Of a stretch of DNA of 5,963 nucleotides, positions 5,801 through 5,963 are shown in pieces. This stretch comes from CAYVBE01 sp964448935 (lineage in GTDB: Bacteria > Planctomycetota > Brocadiia > SM23-32), in contig CAYVBE010000232.1 in the NCBI GenBank assembly GCA_964448935.1, positions 1 through 5,963 of the forward strand, given 5' to 3'. The notes beneath the pieces were generated by a model. The model was not told the origin of the DNA and did not search any database. It saw nothing but the letters and a program-made list of their open reading frames with translations. Each line of letters begins with the position of its first letter. Position 1 is the first letter of the stretch. A program made the position numbers and the translations under genes.

Positions 5801-5897
5801 ACCCAGGGCTATGCCCTGGGCTGTTATGTCGGGCCCTTGCAGGGCGCCGGCACCCCGCCCCCCTCGTTGCGAGCCCGCGCCGTTCAGCGGGCGCGGC
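5801..5897 (+). repeat. Hairpin array related to the left-hand 107-bp repeat, opposite orientation
   Basis: It contains a perfect 8-bp stem CCCAGGGC/GCCCTGGG with TAT loop (5802-5820), then GCCCT-TGC-AGGGC (5833-5845), CTCG-TTG-CGAG (5863-5873), and a larger stem, either GCCCGC/GCGGGC (5873-5892) or CGCGCC/GGCGCG (5876-5895). The first two hairpins match the layout of the reverse complement of the left repeat: the same 8-base stem arms, a CT, a short linker, TCGG and a second G/C-rich hairpin. It is a diverged member of the same family rather than a third full copy. No T-run follows, so a terminator role is possible but not shown. Confidence 0.6.
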
Positions 5898-5963
5898 AAT
5901 CTCGTCGTGTAACCGTTCACGGATTTCGGCTCACCCAAGTTCCGCAGTTTAGCAGAAACTCCG

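Noticed and set aside
5802..5845. Rho-independent terminator after the DUF6946 gene
   Set aside because: The stems are strong, but no T-run follows either one, and the sequence matches the interspersed repeat family, so I list it as a repeat.
75..5897. Terminal inverted repeats of a transposon
   Set aside because: The two sides share only a hairpin layout and short arms, not extended identity; no transposase or integrase and no target-site duplication is visible.

Overview
This is a GC-rich window with four complete, well-supported genes, all on the + strand. It also holds the possible last 17 codons of a fifth gene at the left edge and two intergenic stretches crowded with hairpin-forming repeats. 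The combination suggests a free-living, polysaccharide-degrading bacterium of the Planctomycetota/Lentisphaerota/Verrucomicrobiota sort, or a similar uncultured lineage. The clues are a secreted clan GH-A-like glycoside hydrolase with a C-terminal accessory region, a WYL regulator next to it, high GC, and hairpin repeats of a type I associate with those genomes. The lineage call is inference; there is no rRNA or other marker gene here.

Layout. Bases 1-54 could be the end of an upstream gene. Bases 55-611 hold no convincing gene: two copies of a 107-bp direct repeat (75-181 and 347-453), several other short hairpins, and a 7-bp-stem inverted repeat (577-595) just ahead of the first gene. Gene 1 (625-1605) encodes an ARPP-1/DUF6569 protein. 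It is followed by a short degenerate 9-bp tandem repeat (1613-1639) and a candidate sigma70 promoter (1673-1700). Gene 2 (1744-2745) encodes an HTH-WYL transcriptional regulator. Gene 3 (2799-4988), 53 bases further on, encodes an exported 729-residue TIM-barrel glycoside hydrolase-like protein with a recognisable acid/base and nucleophile pair. Gene 4 (5051-5719) encodes a DUF6946 protein with a D...ExK pattern reminiscent of PD-(D/E)xK nucleases. The right end (5720-5963) is non-coding, with another hairpin array related to the left-hand repeat but in the opposite orientation.

How the genes may work together. Genes 2 and 3 are the only pair whose spacing and candidate promoter argue for one transcript, and the simplest reading is that the WYL protein regulates the exported hydrolase. 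Genes 1 and 4 belong to uncharacterised families. Gene 1 has its own leader and is separated from gene 2 by a repeat and a candidate promoter. Gene 4 has its own Shine-Dalgarno sequence 62 bases after gene 3 and could be read through from it. The co-occurrence of an ARPP-1 protein, a WYL regulator (a class that often controls defence and DNA-damage genes) and a nuclease-like DUF6946 protein could hint at a stress or defence island. The hydrolase in the middle does not fit that idea, so it remains a hypothesis only.
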